Origin: Pteria penguin
Lineage: Eukaryota; Mollusca; Bivalvia; Pterioida; Pteriidae
Length of the DNA: 64,000 nucleotides
Direction: 5' to 3'
Assembly: GCA_035048485.1 (NCBI GenBank)
Contig: CM068584.1
Span: 67,270,179-67,334,178 of the forward strand
Below the pieces are notes generated by a model, which saw nothing but the letters and a program-made list of their open reading frames with translations, was not told the origin of the DNA and made no database searches. The position numbers were made by a program, and so were the translations under genes. Numbering within the stretch: the first letter of the stretch is position 1; each line of letters begins with the position of its first letter. Positions 13,801-22,800 of this stretch are shown piece by piece.

Positions 13801-16800
13801 CAGACTTTTGATTGTTATGCTAATTATGTCATAATGAAATGTTCGTCATTTTCAACCTTGCGTGACGTCATTAAAGTCGTATTTTGCGCTATAGTGCTTG
13901 ACATTTGAAGAAAGTATGTCATTCTGGATAAACGTTACGTTGTCATGGGACACCGGCTGTTTCTTTTAATTTATAACTTTCCTCCAGAATGATTTAATGA
14001 TGCAGTTTATAAATAGGTAATGGAAGTTTCCAGTATAATATTTTGGCGGTAAAAGCGCATATATATGGAATAAGTCTCATACTTTGTGTTTTCATGCAAC
14101 CATAAAGTACAATGTCTGATGCATTTATGAGATATAATGCATCAGCCATTGTACTTTATTCCTGCATGAAAACACATAATAAGACACTTATTCTATATAT
14201 AATACCATATCAAAATTTCATTCTTATCTTTTCCTCTCAATATGAAGCAGTCTTGCAAATAACATATTTATTATAAAATACATGACATAATGTGAACCAT
14301 ATTTATTATGAAATACATGACACAATGTGAACGATATTTATTATAAAATACATGACATAATGTGAACCATATTTAGATTTCAGTGAGCGACAGAGCGTCA
14401 TTCAGGGAATAGGAATATTTGCTGAAATGCGTAAGGTGATTGTAAGTGGATTGTTACCTGGCAACGGTTACAGATTTCGTGTTGCTGCCGTCAATCAATA
14501 TGGAGTGGGTATATGGAGTCTTCCCTGCAGTAAGTTCTCTCAGTGATTGCTTCTTAGTTCTATATTCATGATTTTATTACAGAGGCTGGTAGCATAGCTT
14601 AAGCTCTATTATACTGTCAGTTAAGGGTTTTCAGTTCCATTTTCTCCATAGCCTTGGCCATATGACATATACCATAGCCTTGGCCATATGACATATACCA
14701 TAGCCTTGGTCATATGACATATACAACTTTATTCATAGCCTTGGCAATATGAGGTATACAACTTTCTCCATAGCCTTGGAAATATGAGGTATACAACTTT
14801 CTCCATAGCCTTGGAAATATGAGGTATACAACTTTCTGCATAGCCTTGGCCATATTAGGTATGCAACTTTCTTGATACCCCTGGTTGTACAATCAGCTAT
14901 AAATCTGACAATGTGGATATTTATCTGATATATCTGTCAAAGACAATTTGGGTTTTTTAGAGATGGTTAAAAGTACTGCTAATGTACCAAATCTGCTCTC
15001 TATATTTATCTGTCATCTGTCAGATCATTGCTGGTCACACTTCCGTTTAACCATCTTCCCTGAAACATACACCATATTGATTATTGAGTAGGTTTGTTCC
15101 TCACTTTACTTTTAACTGAATGTGACAGAGTTTCTATTTTCCTGTTTACTGTATTCCTGGCTGTTTCTTATTTCAGAGTATTATCGGACATTGTCAGCCC
15201 CACCAGACAGACCAGTGACCCATGTGTTTGGTGGTGGTGGTAGTGTGGGTGTCCTCACTGTACGCTGGAATGTAAGTTAACTTTTAAGCATTTCTGGCAT
15301 GTTCGGATCATTATTGTCCTGTAATATTGGGGGCATTATTCTCCTGTAATATTGGGGGCATTATTGTCCTGTAATATTGGGGGCATTATTGTCCTGTAAT
15401 GTTGGGGGCATAATGGTCCTGTAATATTGGGGGTATTATTGTCCAGTAATATTGGGGACATTATTGTCCTGTAATATTGGGGGCATTATTGTCCTGTAAT
15501 ATTAGGGGCATTATTGTCCAGTAATATTGGGGGCATTATTGTCCAGTAATATTGGGGACATTATTGTCCTGTAATATTGGGGGCATTATTAACCTGTAAT
15601 ATTGGGGACATTATTGTCCTGTAATGTTGAGGGCATTATTATCCTGTAATGTTGGGGGCATTATGGTTCTGTAATATTGGGGACATTATTGTCCTGTAAT
15701 AATGGGGGCATTATTGTCCTGTAATATTGGGGGCATTATTGTCCTGTTATATTGGGGGCATTATTAACCTGTAATATTGGGGACATTATTGTCCTGTAAT
15801 GTTGGGGGCATTATTCTCCTGTAATATTGGGGGCATTATTGTCCTGTAATATTGGGGGCATTATTAACCTGTTATATTGGGGGCATTATTAACCTGTTAT
15901 ATTGGGGGCATTATTCTCCTGTAATATTGGGGGCATAATTGTCCAGTAATATTGGGGACATTATTGTCCTGTAATATTGGGGGCATTATTAGCCTGTAAT
16001 AATGGGGGCATTATTCTCCTGTAATATTGGGGGCATAATAGTCCAGTAATATTGGGGACAGTATTGTCCTGTAATATTGGGGGCATTATTGTCCTGTAAT
16101 ATTGGGGGCATTATTGTCCTGTAATATTGGAGGCATTATTGTCCTGTAATATTGGGGGCATTATTAACCTGTAATATTGGGGGCATTATTCTCCTGTAAT
16201 ATTTTGGGCATAATTGTCCAGTAATGTTTGGGCCCATTATTGTCCTGTAATATTGGGGGCATTATTGTCCTGTAATATTGGGGGCATTATTAACCTGTAA
16301 TATTGGGGGCATTATTCTCCTGTAATATTGGGGGCATAATTGTCCAGTAATATTGGGGACATTATTGTCCTGTAATATTGGGGGCATTATTAACCTGTTA
16401 TATTGGGGGCATTATTAACCTGTTATAATGGGGGCATTATTCTCCTGTAATATTGGGGGCATAATTGTCCAGTAATATTGGGGACATTATTGTCCTGTAA
16501 TATTGGGGGAATTATTAGCCTGTAATATTGGGGGCATTATTCTCCTGTAATATTGGGGGCATAATAGTCCAGTAATATTGGGGACAGTATTGTCCTGTAA
16601 TATTGGGGGCATTATTGTCCTGTAATATTGGGGGCATTATTGTCCTGTAATATTGGAGGCATTATTGTCCTGTAATATTGGGGGCATTATTAACCTGTAA
16701 TATGGGGCATTATTCTCCTGTAATATTTGGGGCATAATTGTCCAGTAATGTTTGGGGACATTATTGTCCTGTAATATTGGGGGCATTATTGTCCTGTAAT

Positions 16801-19800
16801 ATTGGGGGCATTATTAACCTGTAATATTGGGGGCATTATTCTCCTGTAATATTGGGGGCATAATTGTCCAGTAATATTGGGGACATTATTGTCCTGTAAT
16901 ATTGGGGGCATTATTGTCCTGTGATATTGGGGGCATTATTAACCTGTAATATTGGGGGCATTATTAACCTGTAATATTGGGGGCATTATTGTTGTGTAAT
17001 ATTGGGGACATTATTGTCCTGTGATATTGGGGGCATTATTGTCTTGTAATATTTCATTGAACTTCAGATCCAAGGAAAGGCGATTGGCCCTTATTTTGAT
17101 GCCACTGGATCAATAGATCGTGGACATACTGTCTGTTTGTTTGTATGACAACTTTAATCTTGGCCATAATTTTTGAACTGTGAGGAATAGAGACTTCATA
17201 TTTCACATGCATACTGAACTAATGAAGCCCTTTCAAATGACACCAAAGTCAATGACCTTTAGACCTTGACAATGAACTGGGCCAGGTGGTGCCACTACCA
17301 TATTAGTGAAAAAGTTGTGGAGAGACGTAAAAACAGTAACAGAATAAATGTCTTCTGAAAATAAGTCTGTATGAGTGAAATTGGTATCAGTAAAAGTATT
17401 TACCAGCTCATGCCAATATGGTTTGTTCATTTGTGAATTTGATAACATGGGTAATTCTTTTGGTCAGTTTGAATTTTATTGAAATGAACTCTTCTGTTGA
17501 TCAAATGGAAGCATTTCATTGGAATTATATTTTTATATTATAGAATTTCAAATTTATAGGCAGGTTTTCCAACAATTGCTTTAAAAATTCTGAGAAAGCA
17601 AAAGATTATGTTATGTACTTTGTTATTTTCTCCTCAGACAATGGAAAAACAATATCATGGAGGACCTGGCTTCCGATACATTGTGTACTGGAGAAAATAT
17701 GACCCAAACCCTATCAGTGAAGGCCTCTGGGGCAAGGTAAGACAAAAATATGACACAAACTCTATCAGTGAAGTCCTCTGGGGCAAGGTAGGAAAAAAAT
17801 ATCAGATTCACTACAAAACCATCAACACAAAGAAATTTAAATGATATGGCAATCCATGTTAACTCAAACGTGCGCTCAGCAGTCCTGATTGCAGGAAAAT
17901 TGCAAGCATCACGTTGCCGTAATGTTTACATAATGTTATGTCGAGATGGCTCTCGACTGTTAATCATTTGATCAATCTGGTATTATGTCAACACATGTTC
18001 TTATGGTATACATCACTAGACTGTGCTTTATATTTATTCATTCATGATATTGTGATGCATTGGCAAAGGAGCATTGTTATACTGAATGCATTAATTTACT
18101 TTGTGTTAATGTTTATGTTAATTATGGACTTAAATTGGGTATCTCAGTAAACAAAGAGGTTCTGAGTTCAAATCAGATTGGGCCTTTCCCGAAGGTTAAA
18201 ATACCTGTGCCTCGGGTCATTTACCAATATAAATGAAATAATTTTGCTATGACATTAAACATGAAAGAAACATATATAAATTTTTGGGTTTTTTGCCTTC
18301 TGTGACCTGCTGATGGCCTATCCTCATTGGTATTGATTCCCTTCAAGGTTTTCATCAATGACTGGCAGGCCAATACCTCTGTTATACAAGTCGGCGACGA
18401 AAACTTCTATCTGCAGTATGACATCAAGATTGAGGTGTTAAATGATTATGGTCGAGGGCCAAACTCCACAGTGACCCAGATTTACTCAGCTGAAGGCAGT
18501 AAGTATCTACATAGATTTCATGGTGTTTTACTCCTGCTAAGTGTAGGTATTCTGTACTTTATGCTGATGCTAAGTGTAGGTATCCTGTACTGTATGCCCC
18601 TGCCAAGTGTAGGTATCCTGTACTGTATGCCCCTGCTAAGTGTAGGTATTCTGTACTGTATGCCCCTGCTAAGTGTAGGTATGCTGTACTGTATGCCCCT
18701 GCTAAGTGTAGGTATCCTGTACTGTATGCCCCTGCTAAGTGAAGGTATTCTGTACTGTATGTCCCTGCTAAGTGTAGGTATTCTGTACTGTATGCTTCAT
18801 TTAGGTTTGGATACTGTATGGATACTGTTTATTAGGAAACAAATGATACCACACATACCATACCTTTTTTTTTAAGAATTACTTGTTTTATATAAGTAAT
18901 ATTTATACCCTAATAGACCTTTTACCTATTTTACATGGTGTAAGGGGCAATACTGGACAAATGAAGTTTTGTTGCATAGATTTGCGTCATATTATTGTGA
19001 CATCAAAAACCAAGCATTAACATCATAATGAAAATTCCAGGGAAATGTGGTTTGTCCGGTTTTAGACCCCTTACATCATTTAAAATTTGAAAAAGGTCTA
19101 TTGATATCTTTTCATTTATGAATTCCATACAAGATGGTGCATGTATATTTATGTGAGAAAAAATCTAATTTGAGTAGATATATAAAAAAAAATATATTTA
19201 TTTTTCCAGTGCCGTTAGGAACTCCCCAGAACATTTATTGCGATGCGTATAACTCCACTGCTATGTATATATGGTTTGATCAGGTTCCAGACACACGAGA
19301 GCAGATGAAGGGGCGTGTAGGTGGATATCAGGTAAGTAGATGATATGTCTTGGGGGAGTTCTGTATACACTCTCATATTGTAAAACTTTTATTGCTTTTT
19401 ATCACTGATAAGATGCATATTAACATTACTATAAGATAAGGTCAGCTTTCATACATTTTGATTTTGATATGGGCATCCAAGAATAAGTCTGTCATGTATC
19501 GGGACTGTACCTTTATATAGGGTACTTTTCCTACATTTTGATGATTTGGATATTAAAAAATCACTGTCATATAATGGTTTTCTATCTTTGTCTATAAGCT
19601 TTTCACATTCATTTTTAATGTTAACATAATAATATACATGGAAACTGCCATCAGTTGATAGAAGCTGATGTGTCATGTGAAAGAAAAAGATCTTCTGGAG
19701 TATCATGCAACGAGGAAATGAAAGGGTTATAAATATTAGTATTGTAAGTGTACAGCGCACTGCTACTGTATACAGAGGCATACAGAGCATCTGTTCTGTG

Positions 19801-22800
19801 TAGGTGTTCCATTAAGTGTGAGGGAACTGTATGTTAAATAAACCTTATGTAGTGCCATAGTGAGATGATATGGGGTCCTTCAGTGGAAGAAGATGAAGAT
19901 TTAACCTAAAGAATGAATTGCTCCAAGGGCTAAGTAGGTTCTTAGATATTACGGAACCAGACTCGTAAAAAGTCAGTCAATAATAATAATAGAATGTGTC
20001 GTACAATTTACAAATATATTAGGAACATGTGTTAAGTGAAGTGACATCTGTATATTTCAGATCAATTATTGGTTGGATGGAGAAGAGGAACCAGTTTATA
20101 AACGGTATATCAGGTTTCCAGGACAGATAGATGAGGCAGTGGCTATTGGTCTAGAACCAGATACCAACTTTTGGTTCGAAGTTCAAGTCTACAACACAGC
20201 TGGACTGGGCCCACTGAGTACACCTTTCATTCAGGAAACTCTCCATGCAGGTATGTTACCTACTTTCCCATATGCCTTATCTCGTAATGACAACTCTTAT
20301 TCAGTTATGAAACATTCAGTTGATCCTGATTCATTTTAGGAGGAAGGTATACCAGTGCTATTAATGTGGGTTGGTGTGAGGTAGGTGTACCAATGCAATA
20401 AATCATGTGTTTGTGTGTCTGTCTAATAGTATGTCTGTCTCTTAGGTCACCTATCACTTATCAATTAGTTTGTCAGTCTCTCCAGTTTTCTCTTCATTCT
20501 TCTGTCTTTCCACACTTTATGTATAATAATGAAGGCAGTTCATGTGTTCCTTTGAACATCAGACTCAATAGGTATAACATTACATCATGATGTGGTCCAA
20601 TTGTGTTTCAGCTCCAGCCCTATACCCCCAGGAGATGCAAGTTCATTCTCACGGATCGTCCAGCGTCCGACTAACATGGCGTGGTATCAGCACTCGTAGA
20701 TTTGAGCGAGTTCTAGCTGGATACAAGGTAGATATAGATCTGTTATGATAACCCAGTCTATGACTATTATGACCTAGACTATTAATGGACTCTAGAGGTC
20801 CAAATTTAATATCATATTATGGAGTCAGAAAGGATAAATGGTGCGTACTGTGATTTCATTGTATTTCATGGGGGCTCAGTTTTCTGAAAATCTTTGATAA
20901 AGGTAATAAGGAATTTACATTCATGAGTAGAGATGAAACAGCATTGTTTTTGAAGAAACAGAATTTGAAGTAAAAATCATATTGCAATCTCAGTACCGAT
21001 TCAAATACAAACAAATTTTCTATTAATGGAAAGTTCATGTAAACTTTGTTATGTAATGTTTGTATGGCATACCAAATCAGAGAGTACAGCCTGTAAATGT
21101 TAGGAAATGATTTTGTAATACTCATTCCCATGAACCAAAGAAATAATACATGTAGGAATCTTTGGAAAATAGTCATAATAAAAATAAATGATTTTGCAGT
21201 GGTGAAAGATAAAAATTCAAAGTATGTAAACCTCAGAAAATCTCTGGTGCGTGTATGTGTCACAATAAAGGAAAGAGAATTCTGCTTTATGCATTTAACA
21301 CTTTCACTTAATGATTTCAGATCTATTTGTGGCCGGCCAATGAACACTACAGAACAGCTGAAGTGATTGAGACAGAAAAGTTTGATGTAGAATGGGTATT
21401 ATATGGCATAAAGAAAGACGTGGTGTACGCTGTGAGAGTGGCTGGTTTCAGTGACGGCGGCGACGGCAAGAAGTCACCCACAGTGTACTTCACTCTAGGT
21501 AAGACTCAGCGCTTGTAATTAAGAATTCAGTATATAATATTCAGGTTGCAGGTTTCTCTGATAATTATATATCTAAGATGAAGGGAAGATGCGACCCACA
21601 AAATGCCTCACTTTCGTTATGTGTAGAGCATGTGCTGTACAAGTTGTAGGTCACTTGATAACTGTATACATGGAATGATGATATATTGTCTCTGGCAGCC
21701 CTCTTCCTTTTAGATAAGTGTTTATAGAGTGCTTTGGTGTATGTTGTATAAGATTCTCTATACTGTATAAGATTCTCTATGATTCTCTATGCTGTATAAG
21801 ATTCTGTATGCTGTATAAGATTCTCTATGATTCTCTATGCTGTATAAGATTCTCTATACTGTATAAGATTCTCTATGCTGTATAAGATTCTCTATGATTC
21901 TCTATGCTGTATAAGATTCTCTATACTGTATAAGATTCTCTATGATTCTCTATGCTGTATAAGATTCTCTATACTGTATAAGATTCTCTATGATTCTCTA
22001 TACTGTATAAGATTCTCTATACTGTATAAGATTCTCTATGCTGTATAAGATTCTCTAAGCTGTATAAGATTCTCTATGCTGATTCTCTATGCTGTATAAG
22101 ATTCTCTATGATTCTCTATGCTGTATAAGATTCTCTATGCTGTATAAGATTCTCTATGATTCTCTATGCTGTATAAGATTCTCTATGCTGTATAAGATTC
22201 TCTATGCTGTATAAGATTCTCTATGATTCTCTATGTTGTATAAGATTCTCTATGCTGTATAAGATTCTCTATGCTGTATAAGATTCTCTATGCTGTATAA
22301 GATTCTCTATGATTCTCTATGCTGTATAAGATTCGGTAGTGATTTTATACTTAGGATGGCAATTTAAAAATAGATAACAAAAATATTTGGTAAATCTTAA
22401 ATAAGTCTGTATTATTTAACTGCAGCTGCTGGTAGGTCAAGTCTATTTTATTTCAGGTATTTTAAATCTAATTATTCCTCTCTAAAAGGTCTTAGTGCTT
22501 GTAAATCAAATCTACTACAGTAGGTGGATCAGATTTATTTTACACATGCCTATAATGTTAGTGCTCATGTTGGACATTTAATAAATAAAAAACTTTCCTA
22601 TCCACAACATTGTATCAAGCTATAGATGATGGTCATACTCTGAGGTTTGCGTTTCTGTTTTTCAGGTGGATCCATTCCTTTGGATAATACAACGACTATC
22701 GTGAAATATGATGGCATTGACAACAGTGCTCCATACTTCTTATCCAATATTTTTAATCTCTTATGTATCATGACCTTGACATTCATTGTGCCTATATTAT

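Noticed and set aside
14385..14529. Exon 8 starting after ATTTCAG at 14384
   Set aside because: From the phase-1 exon 7 donor this acceptor gives an in-frame TAG. The upstream AG at 14376 keeps the FN3 frame.
18348..18875. Exon 11 extending as coding into the 33-bp array
   Set aside because: The GTAAGT donor at 18499 joins in the correct phase to exon 12 and restores FN3-3, so normal splicing is preferred. Kept only as a finding.
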